Positions 51,185-60,861 are shown, numbered from the stretch's first letter. The stretch is 64,000 bases of DNA from an uncultured Rhodobiaceae bacterium (GCA_937907245.1 CALCUM010000002.1:682001-746000), one strand, 5' to 3'. The notes: a model not told the origin generated them from the letters alone. Program-made: numbers and translations.

Positions 51185-52312
51185 CTACTTTAAAATATCG
51201 CGCGCAATGATAACGCGCATAATTTCATTGGTGCCTTCAAGAATTTGATGGACGCGCAAATCTCGTACCATGCGTTCAATCTCATAATCCGCCAGATAGC
51301 CATAGCCGCCATGAATTTGCAGCGCTTCATTGGCCACCTGAAAACAACTATCCGTAACAAAGCGCTTGGCCATGGCCGATTTTCGCGTTTTGCTCGGGTC
51401 GCCCGCATCGAGGTTTTTGGCCGCGTGATAAAGCATCAGGCGAGCTGCTTCCAAGTCGGTAGCCATATCGGCTAATTTAAATTGAATGGCTTGAAATTCA
51501 GCAATCGAATGGCCGAATTGTTCGCGGTCTTTGGCATAATCGACGGCCTTTTCATAGGCGCTTTGGGCCGTGCCCAACGAGCAGGCGGCAATGTTGAGGC
51601 GTCCGCCATCTAGCCCCATCATGGCGAATTTAAAACCTTCGCCCTCTTCGCCAATACGGTTTTCCACCGGCACGCGGCAGTCTTCGAAAATCACTTGCGC
51701 GGTTGGCTGACTGTGCCAGCCCATTTTCTTTTCATTGGCCCCGAAAGACAGCCCCGGCGTATCTTTTTCAATGATAAAGCACGACACCCCTTTGGGGCCA
51801 TCGTCGCCTGTGCGAACCATCGCCACATAAATATCCGAAACACCTGCGCCCGAGATAAACGCCTTGGAGCCGTTCAAAACATAATGGTCGCCATCGCGCA
51901 CGGCGCGGCTGCGCATGGCGCCCGCATCTGAGCCCGAGCCCGGCTCGGTCAAACAATAGCTGGCAATTTTTTCCATGGAAGTTAGTTGCGGCACATATTT
52001 GGCGCGCTGTTCAGCCGTGCCGAAACTATCGACCATCCAGCTCGCCATATTGTGAATGGTCATGAAGGCCGCGGTCGAGGTGCAGCCGCCCGAAAGCGCT
52101 TCAAAAATCAGCGCGGCTTCAAACCGCGATAGACCCGAGCCGCCATGTTCTTCTTGGAGATAAATACCCGCAAAACCAAGCTGTGCCATTTCCCGTAGCG
52201 TATCGACCGGAAAATACTTTTCCTCGTCCCATTGTTTTGCAAAGGGCGCTAATTGCTCGGCGGCAAAGCCACGCGCCATATCTTGAATGGCAACTTGGTG
52301 TTCATCTAACAT
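51185..52312 (-). CDS. Acyl-CoA dehydrogenase (probably isobutyryl-CoA dehydrogenase)
   Basis: A 375-residue flavoprotein of the acyl-CoA dehydrogenase family. CLTEPGSGSDAGAMRSRA (~127-145) and the C-terminal QIHGGYGYLADYEIERMVRDLRVHQILEGTNEIMR are clear; the catalytic glutamate lies in the last segment (EGTNE). With the downstream HIBCH and mmsB genes, the likely substrate is isobutyryl-CoA, i.e. valine degradation. The ATG at 52312 with GGGGG upstream is favoured over the ATG at 52378. Divergent from hemB. Confidence 0.9.
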   Translation of the reverse strand: MLDEHQVAIQDMARGFAAEQLAPFAKQWDEEKYFPVDTLREMAQLGFAGIYLQEEHGGSGLSRFEAALIFEALSGGCTSTAAFMTIHNMASWMVDSFGTAEQRAKYVPQLTSMEKIASYCLTEPGSGSDAGAMRSRAVRDGDHYVLNGSKAFISGAGVSDIYVAMVRTGDDGPKGVSCFIIEKDTPGLSFGANEKKMGWHSQPTAQVIFEDCRVPVENRIGEEGEGFKFAMMGLDGGRLNIAACSLGTAQSAYEKAVDYAKDREQFGHSIAEFQAIQFKLADMATDLEAARLMLYHAAKNLDAGDPSKTRKSAMAKRFVTDSCFQVANEALQIHGGYGYLADYEIERMVRDLRVHQILEGTNEIMRVIIARDILK

Positions 52313-52431
52313 GGTAATCCCCCTAAACTTGAGCCTCTTTATGCCGCGCTTTCGCATGCCATACAAGATTTGACGCAAGATAACGCCAATCTTGCCCCAA
52401 GGCTATAGTCACGCTATGTAGGGAGACATAA

Positions 52432-53442
52432 ATGAGAGAGAGTTTTGAGATGATGCAACGCCAGTTCCCCGCGACCCGAATGCGCCGTTTGCGCCAAGCC
52501 GATTGGTCGCGCCGTTTGGTCGGCGAAACAAGCCTCAGCGTAGCAGATTTAATTTGGCCGATTTTTCTCATCGAAGGCGAAAATGAGACGCAAAGCGTGG
52601 CCTCCATGCCGGGCGTTTTGCGCATGAGTATCGACCTTGCCGTGGCCGCTGCCAAACAGGCCGCCAGCCTTGGCATTCCCGTTATTGCTTTATTTCCCAA
52701 CACGCCCGCCCACGCGCGCACCGACGACGGGCACGAAGCCTTAAATCCCGATAACCTCGTTTGCCGCGCCACCCGCGCCATAAAAGACGCGGTGCCTGAG
52801 ATTGGCATTCTATGCGACGTCGCCCTCGACCCCTATACCGACCACGGCCATGACGGCCTGTTGGACGGCGAGACAATTTTAAACGATGCCACGGTCGATA
52901 TTTTGGTCGGGCAAACGCTGAACCAAGTGGCAGCCGGCTGCGATATTATCGCCCCTTCCGATATGATGGATGGGCGTATTGGGGCCATCCGCAAGGAATT
53001 GGAATCTAGCGGCAATCACGACACGTTAATCATGGCCTATAGCGCCAAATACGCCTCGGCGTTCTACGGGCCTTTTCGCGAAGCCGTAGGTTCAGGCGAC
53101 CGTTTGAAAGGCGATAAGAAAACCTATCAAATGAACCCCGCCAATACAGATGAAGCGATGCAAGAAATTGCGCTAGATATTTCTGAGGGCGCCGACATGG
53201 TGATGGTCAAACCAGGAATGCCGTATCTCGACATCGTGGCGGCGTGTAAAAAACAATTCAGCGTGCCGACTTTCGCGTATCAAGTATCTGGCGAATACGC
53301 CATGTTGGCCGGCGCCATTGAGCAAAACTGGCTCGACCGCGATCGGGTTATTTTGGAAAGCCTAATGTCGTTTAAACGCGCCGGAGCCGATGGCGTGTTG
53401 AGCTATTTTGCTTTGGACGCTGCCAAACTATTGAACGATTAA
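52432..53442 (+). CDS. hemB: Delta-aminolevulinic acid dehydratase (porphobilinogen synthase)
   Basis: A 336-residue enzyme condensing two 5-aminolevulinates to porphobilinogen. The Schiff-base lysines lie in YSAKYASAFYGPFREA and MVMVKPGMPYLD. The region used by zinc enzymes for a cysteine triad reads NTPAHARTDDGHEAL, with Asp instead, indicating the Mg2+-type common in alphaproteobacteria. GVLRMSIDLAVAAAKQ precedes this. It is divergent from the acyl-CoA dehydrogenase and converges on the subtilase gene (4-bp overlap). Confidence 0.95.
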   Translation: MRESFEMMQRQFPATRMRRLRQADWSRRLVGETSLSVADLIWPIFLIEGENETQSVASMPGVLRMSIDLAVAAAKQAASLGIPVIALFPNTPAHARTDDGHEALNPDNLVCRATRAIKDAVPEIGILCDVALDPYTDHGHDGLLDGETILNDATVDILVGQTLNQVAAGCDIIAPSDMMDGRIGAIRKELESSGNHDTLIMAYSAKYASAFYGPFREAVGSGDRLKGDKKTYQMNPANTDEAMQEIALDISEGADMVMVKPGMPYLDIVAACKKQFSVPTFAYQVSGEYAMLAGAIEQNWLDRDRVILESLMSFKRAGADGVLSYFALDAAKLLND

Positions 53443-55568
53443 AATCGTTTCACAAACCCAAGCTTTACCTCGCGGCCAAGCCCGGCTTGCTTCTCCAGCT
53501 TGAGGCCAAATTGATAGCTTTGCGACATGCGCATGACCGCCATCTCCAGCGGGCGTTGGGTGGCCTGCATGGGAAACTTTTCACGCCGAAATAAAACACC
53601 CCCGCCCGCCATTCTTCGGTAAGGCAAGGACAGGTTTAACGCTCCCGCCTCAAAATAGGTTGGTTGGCGAACCGAGAACCGCAATCGATCATAATTCCAA
53701 GCCAAGCCCCAAGAGGTGGCTACCGCTCGTGTGCTGCCCAACACTAAGCTATCTCCCCCGCCGTGCATTTGGCTGAGGCTGAGATGGGCATCAAAGTGAA
53801 GCACATGTTGGCCAAACTGCACCTGCCGACGCAGCGAGACCAAACCACTATAGGCGGGGCCAAACTTTAATCCCCCTTCCCCGGCCGAAGCCATCAGACT
53901 TTCTTGTTCGGCGACGAGCCCCAACTCAAGATACCCCGTTTGATTTAGCAGGGCCCGACGCGCCGCAAACCCAACCCCTGAATAGACGGGTGTGGTTCGG
54001 CTTTGGCGGGGCTGTTGCAATCGTAACCCCAAAACATTCCACGTGCCGGCTTGGGATTGGGCCGACGGTTTTTTGACGCCAACAAAGCTAGCCAAAAAAG
54101 GATGTGCCGATGGAACCGTGCCAGAAGTTTGAGAGGCTTCAGAGTGGAGCCATTTAGCTGGCGCAACGTCTTTTAGTTTTACTTCAGGACGCAGCAGTGA
54201 CGTTTCAAAGGGCGTGTCCAACGCGTCGAGAACGATAATTTTTTCTTGTTTTAATCGTTCCCAAAGCTCTCTCGGCAACTCGCCATCGGTAATTCTCGTA
54301 TCCGATGGCCCTGCCACACCGCCAGCCGGTAAAGGAATATGCGTGTCTCCATAGGGCGCCAAGGCCGCTTCCACATCAACTAAGCCTTGGCCGTAAATAG
54401 ACGCATCCGCATAGATGCCAGACTTATTGGCCGTGCCCAAAAGCCGAGCCGTATACTCGCGCAAAGTCAGCTGCTCGCCGTAGGCCTGCATCATTAAGGC
54501 CAACACACCCGACACAAAAGGGGCGGCATAACTGGTGCCATATCCAGAGCGGTATCCGCCGCCGGCTTGCGCTAAAACAGTATATGCGCTTTTGCCAGCG
54601 GCGACCCCGCCCGGGGCTGTAAGACAGTGATCGCGGGCCGCGCCGCAATGATTGGTTTGGCGCCCTATCGTGCCATTGGCATCTAGGGCTGCTACAGCGA
54701 TGGCGTAGCCTGCCAGCTCTGGAAATATAATCGGCCAAGCTGCCGATACGGAAACTTGCGCTTCGCCATCATTGCCCGCTGCCCAAACATGTATGGCTTT
54801 GCCACCGCGCATTTGGGCTAAGAAACCACCATAGCTGTGGCTCAAAAAACTATTTTGACTAGCGATAAGGTCTGGGTCGAGGGTGGAATTATAGCCCCAA
54901 CTTTGATTGATAATTCGCGCGCCAGCCCCTTCTAGCGCGCGTGTCGCTGCGCTCAAAATTGTGTCGTTCACCGTCAAATACCCGCCGTCTAGCTGTAAGC
55001 TCCACATGGCAGGGTTGGCGTTAAAGGCCACCCCATGCATGGCGCCACCTCGCCCCCGCGCGCCCAATGCAATGGAGGCAACGCCAGTTCCGTGTTTCAA
55101 TTGCGTATTGTTAAGGCTGCTTAAGCCCGAGCGGTCATTTAAGGCGATGGTCTTGCCGCTAAACTCAGAATGCGAGGTATTTAACCCTGTATCGATAAAG
55201 CCGATGGTAATCCCCTGGCCCGTAATGGCCTTGGCATAAGCGTAATCTGCGTGGATGGTGGCAAGCCCGGCTTGCCCCTGAAACTCAGACGAAGCCGCCC
55301 AAACTTTGCGGTTCGTTTGCCATCCGGCAGGCACTGGCGGCAGATGCACCTCAACCGTAGCGGAAGCTTTTGGCGGCACTGGAGGGCTAGGGCTTGATTT
55401 TGACTTGCCGCCCCCGCAAGCCGCCAAGGCCAAAACCAAAGGAACCGCCCCGGCCAACAAAAGCCCGCGAAAACATAGCTCTGCTTTTTGCAAACCGTTA
55501 GGCAAAGCGCGAAAAAAAGCTGCCAATTTTATATATTTAGAGCCTACATAGGCTTTGCTACTACGCAC
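53439..55568 (-). CDS. Subtilisin-like (S8) serine protease with autotransporter-like C-terminus and lipobox
   Basis: A 709-residue exported protease. The leader ends in VLALAAC (Cys51) followed by GGGKSKSSPSPPVPP, a lipoprotein-type processing site with a Pro/Ser linker. The S8 triad is Asp126 (IGFIDTGLNTSHSEF), His159 (KHGTGVASIALG) and Ser346 (GYGTSYAAPFVSG), with Asn266 (AAGNDGEA) stabilising. Residues ~420-709 are rich in alternating hydrophobic strands and end in phenylalanine (LGFVKRF), like a small outer-membrane barrel. A lipobox plus barrel is unusual. It is similar in leader style to the RTX lipoprotein at 6250. Confidence 0.8.
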   Translation of the reverse strand: MRSSKAYVGSKYIKLAAFFRALPNGLQKAELCFRGLLLAGAVPLVLALAACGGGKSKSSPSPPVPPKASATVEVHLPPVPAGWQTNRKVWAASSEFQGQAGLATIHADYAYAKAITGQGITIGFIDTGLNTSHSEFSGKTIALNDRSGLSSLNNTQLKHGTGVASIALGARGRGGAMHGVAFNANPAMWSLQLDGGYLTVNDTILSAATRALEGAGARIINQSWGYNSTLDPDLIASQNSFLSHSYGGFLAQMRGGKAIHVWAAGNDGEAQVSVSAAWPIIFPELAGYAIAVAALDANGTIGRQTNHCGAARDHCLTAPGGVAAGKSAYTVLAQAGGGYRSGYGTSYAAPFVSGVLALMMQAYGEQLTLREYTARLLGTANKSGIYADASIYGQGLVDVEAALAPYGDTHIPLPAGGVAGPSDTRITDGELPRELWERLKQEKIIVLDALDTPFETSLLRPEVKLKDVAPAKWLHSEASQTSGTVPSAHPFLASFVGVKKPSAQSQAGTWNVLGLRLQQPRQSRTTPVYSGVGFAARRALLNQTGYLELGLVAEQESLMASAGEGGLKFGPAYSGLVSLRRQVQFGQHVLHFDAHLSLSQMHGGGDSLVLGSTRAVATSWGLAWNYDRLRFSVRQPTYFEAGALNLSLPYRRMAGGGVLFRREKFPMQATQRPLEMAVMRMSQSYQFGLKLEKQAGLGREVKLGFVKRF

Positions 55569-55682
55569 AAATATTTCTAACTTCTATCCAGAAGTCATAG
55601 TCCCAACGCTTAACTTAACGATGAGAAGGACACACAAAAACTGTTTTGTTAGAAATTATCTATTTTTATTTAACTTATTTAT

Positions 55683-56552
55683 CTAAAGAGATTGCAATCT
55701 CTTTAATAAGCTTGAGGTATCCCAGCGCCCACCGCCCATAGTTTGCACCTCTTCATAGTACCCTTTCACCAGCTCCGTGACTGGCAAAGGCGCCCCATTT
55801 CGAGCCGCTTCTTCTAGGCAGATACCCAAGTCCTTGACCATCCAATCGACGGCGAAACCAAAATCAAACGCGCCGTCTATCATGGTTTCGAAGCGGTTCT
55901 CCATCTGCCAGCTTTGCGCTGCCCCTTTGGAAATTGTATCGATGACGGCACGGCCATCGAGGCCCGCTTTCTCGGCAAAGTTTAACCCTTCCGCCAGCCC
56001 TTGCACCAATCCGCCAATGCAAATTTGATTGACCATTTTGGTTAATTGCCCAGCGCCAGCCGGCCCTAGCAATTTACTGGCGCGCGCGAAATGAGCAAGG
56101 ATGGGTTCGGCTTGAGCATAAACCTCAGGCTCACCGCCTACCATAATCGTCAGGGCCGCGTTCACCGCGCCCGCCTCGCCGCCAGATACGGGAGCATCCA
56201 ACATGGCGACATTTTGCGCCTCACAAGCGGCAGCCAATTCGCGGGCCACCTCGGCTGATGTCGTGGTGTGGTCAATTAAAATTGCGCCCGCTTTCATGCC
56301 TGCCAAGACACCGTCTTCGCCCAGCACCACGGCCCGCAAATCATCATCATTGCCAACACAGGTGAACACAAAGTCTGCGTCTTGCGCGGCAACACGAGGG
56401 GTCGCGGCTTTCTGGCCGTCATAAGTCTGACACCAGCTATTGGCTTTCGCGCCATTGCGATTAAAAACCGTGACGGATAAGCCCGCCTTGGCTAAATGAC
56501 CGGCCATGGGAAACCCCATGACGCCCAAACCGATAAAAGCGCATTTGCTCAT
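55683..56552 (-). CDS. NAD(P)-dependent beta-hydroxyacid dehydrogenase
   Basis: A 289-residue relative of 3-hydroxyisobutyrate and tartronate-semialdehyde reductases. AFIGLGVMGFPMAGHL is the nucleotide site, DAPVSGGEAGA the substrate loop, and GAGQLTKMVNQICIGG holds the catalytic lysine. The exact substrate is undetermined; it could be 2-hydroxy-3-oxopropionate, succinic semialdehyde or another semialdehyde. It directly abuts the flavin reductase gene (0-bp gap). It is more divergent than a recent copy of the mmsB at 49247. Confidence 0.88.
   Translation of the reverse strand: MSKCAFIGLGVMGFPMAGHLAKAGLSVTVFNRNGAKANSWCQTYDGQKAATPRVAAQDADFVFTCVGNDDDLRAVVLGEDGVLAGMKAGAILIDHTTTSAEVARELAAACEAQNVAMLDAPVSGGEAGAVNAALTIMVGGEPEVYAQAEPILAHFARASKLLGPAGAGQLTKMVNQICIGGLVQGLAEGLNFAEKAGLDGRAVIDTISKGAAQSWQMENRFETMIDGAFDFGFAVDWMVKDLGICLEEAARNGAPLPVTELVKGYYEEVQTMGGGRWDTSSLLKRLQSL
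55684..55705. repeat. 22-bp perfect palindrome over a gene end
   Basis: TAAAGAGATTG / CAATCTCTTTA is a perfect inverted repeat without a loop, covering the stop and last codons of the dehydrogenase gene. Beyond it the minus strand is AT-rich but lacks a T-run. It could be a weak terminator or a binding site. Confidence 0.8.
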
Positions 56553-57062
56553 TTAGTCGTCTCCCAATAACTGTCGATAGCCACCGCGGAAATAAACCAA
56601 AGGGGCGCGAGAGTGAGAACACGCCCAGGCTTCTTCAATAGCGCCCAAGAAAACCACATGGTCGCCAGCCTCGATGGTTTGGTGTGGGCGGCAATCAAAT
56701 TTTGCCAAAGCGTCGTTCACAAAAACGCCGCCCTTGGCACTTGCCGTCCACTCTGTGTCATCAAAGCGGTGGTCCCCCGGCATAGCCATTCGGTTAGACA
56801 GCTCCGTTTGGGTGGCCGCCAGAATATTCACGCTAAACCGATCGGCGCGGGTGATGGCGTCAAACAATTGGCTATCTTTGGCCAAGCACCAAGATAAAAG
56901 AGCCGGCTCTAAAGAAACGGAGGCGAAACTATTAATCGTCAGCCCAACGGCCTTATCTTGCGCGTCGAGTACGCCAATAAGCGCGACGCCCGTTCCAAAA
57001 TTACCAAAAGCATTGCGTAAAGCTTTTGGCTGCAACAGGTCTGGCGACATATCTGACGACAT
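56553..57062 (-). CDS. Flavin reductase family protein (FMN-binding)
   Basis: A 169-residue flavin reductase-like (split beta-barrel) protein. LRNAFGNFGTGVALIGVLD near the N-terminus, then GLTINSFASVSLEPALLSWCLAKDS and RFSVNILA are the FMN-binding segments of the family. It probably uses NADH to supply reduced FMN to a monooxygenase, though no monooxygenase gene is adjacent. The start is either 57062 or the second ATG four codons in. It is the first gene of a unit with the hydroxyacid dehydrogenase. Confidence 0.85.
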   Translation of the reverse strand: MSSDMSPDLLQPKALRNAFGNFGTGVALIGVLDAQDKAVGLTINSFASVSLEPALLSWCLAKDSQLFDAITRADRFSVNILAATQTELSNRMAMPGDHRFDDTEWTASAKGGVFVNDALAKFDCRPHQTIEAGDHVVFLGAIEEAWACSHSRAPLVYFRGGYRQLLGDD

Positions 57063-57209
57063 AAAAACTCCAAATAAAAGGCCCGCGACGGGCTGGGCAC
57101 CCCACCTTGGCGAAACCCGTTCAATTTCATTTCTTATGCCCGATTAGGTCGTGCAAATCTATAGTCTGTAGCCTAGAGAAAAAGGCAAATAAGCGCTAGG
57201 GTATCTCAA

Positions 57210-59036
57210 ATGATAGATCAATTTCACATGTGGGCCAGTTTTCTGGTCATTTTCCTCGCGATGGCAGCCTATGCCACCGAACGAATTTCCATAGAGATTA
57301 CCTCTCTATTGGTCATCGTGGTGCTTTTGCTATTGTTCAGTTTGGTGCCCCTACTCGATGCCGACGGCGTGCGCCTTATTGGCAGTAGCGATATTCTGGC
57401 CGGTTTTGGCAATCCGGCGCTAATTACCATCATGGCGCTTTTGGTTATGGCCCAAGGGTTGTTTCAGTCGGGCGCGCTAGAAAAAATTATCGAACAGGCT
57501 TCGAGGAAAGCGTCTCGGCGGGCAGATATCGCCATTATCGTCGTTCTTTTGGGCGCCATGATATCTTCGGCTTTTCTCAACAATACGCCGGTCGTGCTCA
57601 TGACCATTCCTATTTTGGTGGCCATGGCGGCGCGCGCCAATATTAAGGCAGGGCCTTATATGATGAGCTTGAGCTTCATCACCATATTGGGCGGCATGTT
57701 GACCCTCATCGGCTCGTCGACCAATTTGCTGGTTGCCGATACGGCCGCGCGTTTGGGCATGCAGCAGCTAAAGTTTTTCGATCAAACCCTACCGGGTCTG
57801 GTGATGATGGGCGTCGGCGGCCTTTACGTATTATTCGTCATGCCCCGCATTTTGGGCGTGCGCGAAGATGGCGAGGCCAAGCCGGATACCGACTCGGGGC
57901 GCCAATTCATCATCGAGCTTCGCTTGCGCCACGGCGACCCTTTGGTGGGTGCCGAGATGGCGGCTGGCTTTTTGCCTGCACTGTCAGGCATGACCTTGCA
58001 AATCGTCGAAACGGGGAGCCAAAAACTGCTGCCGCCTTTTGACGACCACACGCTAAAGGCTGGCGACAAATTGTTTATTGCCGCGACACGGCGCGAAATT
58101 GGCGACTCCTTGGCGCTGAAAGACCACCCTCTTAGACAGCATTTATTGCGCCAAGTGCCAGGCGCTGAGGATGGCGATGAAGATTTAATGCTGGCTGAAT
58201 TGGTCATCGCCCCTGGCTCTCGTATCGCCGATCGGGCTATTGGCCAAACTGGTTTTACCCATACAACGGATTGCCTCATCATCGGCTTGCAACGCCGCTC
58301 GCGCATGTTGCGCCATGAAATGAGCGATGTGCGCCTTGTAGCAGGCGATGTTTTATTGGTTATGGGGCAACAAAGCGCTGTCGAAGGCTTGCGTCATAAT
58401 CGCGATACGCTGTTGTTGCAATGGTCGGCGCGTGAATTACCCCGCTTCGAGAAAGCGGGTCTCGCGCGGTTGATATTTATCGCCACGGTTTTAGCAGCCG
58501 TGTTCAACCTCGTGCCCATTGTCGTCGCGGCTCTGGTGGGTGCTGTGGCTATGGTCATCAGCGGCGTGTTGAATGTGCGCCAAGCCACACGCGGGTTTGA
58601 CTTGCGTATTTATGTTGTGGTTACGGCTGCGCTGGCCATGGCCCAAGCCATGTTGATAACCGGAGGGGCAGGTTTTGTTGCTGGCAATTTCTTGGCTTTA
58701 TTTGAGGGCGCGGCACCGGCTATTATTTTGTCGGCCTTCTTTTTGCTGTGCGCCATCATCACCAATATTCTTTCCAATAATGCCACGGCGGTTTTGTTTA
58801 CGCCCCTAGCCATCAGCTTATCCACCGCCCTTAATGTCGACCCGATGGCGTTTATTTTGGCGGTTATTTTTGCGGCTAATTGTAGTTTTGCGACCCCCAT
58901 TGCCTATCAAACCAATCTCTTGGTGATGACGCCTGGCAACTTCCGCTTCACCGATTTCATGCGAGCGGGCATTCCGCTTATTGTGCTTTTGTGGCTTACT
59001 TACTCTTTGTTTGCCCCTTGGTATTTTGGTCTTTAG
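57210..59036 (+). CDS. SLC13-family anion permease with TrkA-C domains
   Basis: A 608-residue membrane protein. The first ~205 residues and the last ~200 residues are hydrophobic transport halves. Between them (~225-405) are two TrkA-C-like regulatory domains (RHGDPLVGAEMAAGFLPALSGM and PGSRIADRAIGQTGF). NTPVVLMTIPILVAMA and NNATAVLFTPLAISLSTAL are the paired N-T-P/N-N-A motifs of the Na+/anion symporter (SLC13) fold. Substrates in the family include sulfate, dicarboxylates and citrate; the substrate here is not clear. The neighbouring bpt gene starts 9 bp later. Confidence 0.88.
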   Translation: MIDQFHMWASFLVIFLAMAAYATERISIEITSLLVIVVLLLLFSLVPLLDADGVRLIGSSDILAGFGNPALITIMALLVMAQGLFQSGALEKIIEQASRKASRRADIAIIVVLLGAMISSAFLNNTPVVLMTIPILVAMAARANIKAGPYMMSLSFITILGGMLTLIGSSTNLLVADTAARLGMQQLKFFDQTLPGLVMMGVGGLYVLFVMPRILGVREDGEAKPDTDSGRQFIIELRLRHGDPLVGAEMAAGFLPALSGMTLQIVETGSQKLLPPFDDHTLKAGDKLFIAATRREIGDSLALKDHPLRQHLLRQVPGAEDGDEDLMLAELVIAPGSRIADRAIGQTGFTHTTDCLIIGLQRRSRMLRHEMSDVRLVAGDVLLVMGQQSAVEGLRHNRDTLLLQWSARELPRFEKAGLARLIFIATVLAAVFNLVPIVVAALVGAVAMVISGVLNVRQATRGFDLRIYVVVTAALAMAQAMLITGGAGFVAGNFLALFEGAAPAIILSAFFLLCAIITNILSNNATAVLFTPLAISLSTALNVDPMAFILAVIFAANCSFATPIAYQTNLLVMTPGNFRFTDFMRAGIPLIVLLWLTYSLFAPWYFGL

Positions 59037-59045
59037 GGCGGCGAG

Positions 59046-59777
59046 ATGAAGCAATCTAGCAACCTTCCCTCGTTTTTCATTACGGAGCCAGCGCCCTGCC
59101 CTTATTTGGATGGGCTATTTGAGCGCAAGCTATTTACGCATTTGGCTGGCGATGCCGCCGATGAGATAAACAATAATCTTACGCACGCAGGCTTTCGTCG
59201 TAGCCAGAGCATCGCCTATCGGCCAGCCTGCGATGGCTGCTCAGCGTGTCGCTCGGTTCGTGTGAAGGTAGATGGGTTTCACCCCTCCAAAAGCTTTCGC
59301 CGCACGCGCAATCGCAATGCTGATTTGGTGGCGCAAACCACAGCCCCCGATGCCACTCGCGAACAATATGATTTACTGAGGCGTTACCTCGAGAGCCGCC
59401 ATGCCGATGGCGGCATGAGCGACATGACGCCGATGGATTACATGGCCATGGTAGAGGAGACGTGTGTTGACACCCAAGTGGTCGAATACCGCGATGCGCA
59501 AGGCACCCTCATCGCCTGTCTGCTGCGCGATACGATGAGCGACGGCTTATCCTTGGTCTATTCGTTTTTCGATCCGCAAGTCGATCGTCCGAGTTTGGGC
59601 AGCTTCATCATCCTCGACCAAATCGCGACGGCACGCGCGCGCGGATTGCCTTATGTTTACCTCGGCTATTTAATAGAAAATTGTTCTAAAATGTCATACA
59701 AGAAGCGCTTCAGCCCGTTACAAGCTCTAGGCTCGGCTGGGTGGCAAGATTACACGGGAACGGTGGAGGAAACGTAA
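59046..59777 (+). CDS. bpt: Aspartate/glutamate leucyltransferase (Bpt)
   Basis: A 243-residue member of the arginyltransferase (ATE) fold in its bacterial Bpt form. PCPYLDGLFERKLFTHL is the N-terminal conserved part. ACDGCSACRSVRVKVDGF has the conserved cysteine cluster, and YVYLGYLIENCSKMSYKKRFSPLQAL is the C-terminal core. Bpt moves leucine from Leu-tRNA to N-terminal Asp/Glu, marking proteins for ClpAP via the N-end rule. It is co-oriented with the SLC13 gene and immediately precedes the TRAP operon. Confidence 0.93.
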   Translation: MKQSSNLPSFFITEPAPCPYLDGLFERKLFTHLAGDAADEINNNLTHAGFRRSQSIAYRPACDGCSACRSVRVKVDGFHPSKSFRRTRNRNADLVAQTTAPDATREQYDLLRRYLESRHADGGMSDMTPMDYMAMVEETCVDTQVVEYRDAQGTLIACLLRDTMSDGLSLVYSFFDPQVDRPSLGSFIILDQIATARARGLPYVYLGYLIENCSKMSYKKRFSPLQALGSAGWQDYTGTVEET

Positions 59778-59778
59778 C

Positions 59779-60861
59779 ATGTCGAAATTAGGTCGTCGTA
59801 AATTACTGGGTGGATTGCTAACGGGCACCGCCGCCGCCACGGTTGCGGCTCCCGCTTACGCAAAAGGCAAACGCCGTTTGAAAATGGTCACCACATGGCC
59901 AAAAAACTTCCCCGGCCTCGGCACCGCGCCAGAAAACATCGCCAAACGAGTGCGCGAAATGACCGACGGCGAAATTGATATTAAAATTTATGCAGCCGGT
60001 GAATTGGTCGGCGCATTTGATAGTTTCGATGCGGTCTCCACCGGCACGGCAGACATGTATAATGGCGCCGAATATTATTGGCAGGGCAAATCAACCGCCT
60101 TTAACTTTTTCACCGCCGTGCCCTTTGGCATGACCGCGCAAGAGCTGAACGCTTGGATCAACTTCGGCGGCGGTCAACAGTTATGGGAACAGCTATCGGC
60201 CAAGTTTAACGTCATCGCCTTTCAATCGGCCAATACGGGCGTGCAAATGGGTGGCTGGTTTAACAAAGAAATTAACTCGCTCGACGATTTTAAAGGGCTT
60301 AAAATTCGCATGCCAGGCCTAGGCGGCGAAGTGATGCGCCGGCTTGGCGCGGCCGCTGTTTCTTTGCCCGGCGGCGAGATTTTTCCATCGATGAAAAGCG
60401 GCGCCATTGACGCCAGCGAATGGGTTGGCCCATGGAACGATATGGCCTTTGGCTTCCATCAAGTGGCTAAATTTTATTACTGCCCTGGCTTCCACGAGCC
60501 CGGCGCGGGCCTCTCGACAGGCATTAATCTCGATGTTTGGAACTCGCTCACCAAGCCGCAGCAAGCCATCCTGCGCTCAGCTTTCGCGGCAGAGAATAAT
60601 TTTACGATGAGCGAGTATAATTACAAAAATGCCGCCGCGCTCGACACGCTAACCAAGAAACACAAAGTGCAAGTGCGCAGCTTCTCACCGGAGATTATGA
60701 AGGCCGTGAAAATCACCTCCACCAAAGTGCTGGAAGATGCCGCCGCCAAAGATGCTTTCACCGCTAAAGTTTACAAAAGCTTCAAGGCCTCACTCGACAA
60801 CTCCATGCGTTGGGGCGAGCTGAGCGAAGAAGCCTATATGAAATCGCGCCGCAGCGTTTAA
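59779..60861 (+). CDS. dctP: TRAP transporter substrate-binding protein (DctP)
   Basis: A 360-residue periplasmic binding protein. The leader has a twin-arginine motif GRRKLLGG (4-11) and ends near PAYA-KG, so export via Tat is likely. The mature part begins LKMVTTWPKNFPGLG. The ligand arginine region is GLKIRMPGLGGEVMRRLG, followed by WVGPWNDMAFGFHQVAKFYYCPG. This subgroup is close to mannonate/keto-acid-type TRAP binding proteins, but the ligand is unknown. It starts one base after the bpt stop codon. Confidence 0.9.
   Translation: MSKLGRRKLLGGLLTGTAAATVAAPAYAKGKRRLKMVTTWPKNFPGLGTAPENIAKRVREMTDGEIDIKIYAAGELVGAFDSFDAVSTGTADMYNGAEYYWQGKSTAFNFFTAVPFGMTAQELNAWINFGGGQQLWEQLSAKFNVIAFQSANTGVQMGGWFNKEINSLDDFKGLKIRMPGLGGEVMRRLGAAAVSLPGGEIFPSMKSGAIDASEWVGPWNDMAFGFHQVAKFYYCPGFHEPGAGLSTGINLDVWNSLTKPQQAILRSAFAAENNFTMSEYNYKNAAALDTLTKKHKVQVRSFSPEIMKAVKITSTKVLEDAAAKDAFTAKVYKSFKASLDNSMRWGELSEEAYMKSRRSV

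Noticed and set aside
49247-56552. The two hydroxyacid dehydrogenases (49247 and 55683) as a recent duplication
   Set aside because: They share only family motifs. Their substrate loops and C-termini differ clearly, so an old divergence is more likely.
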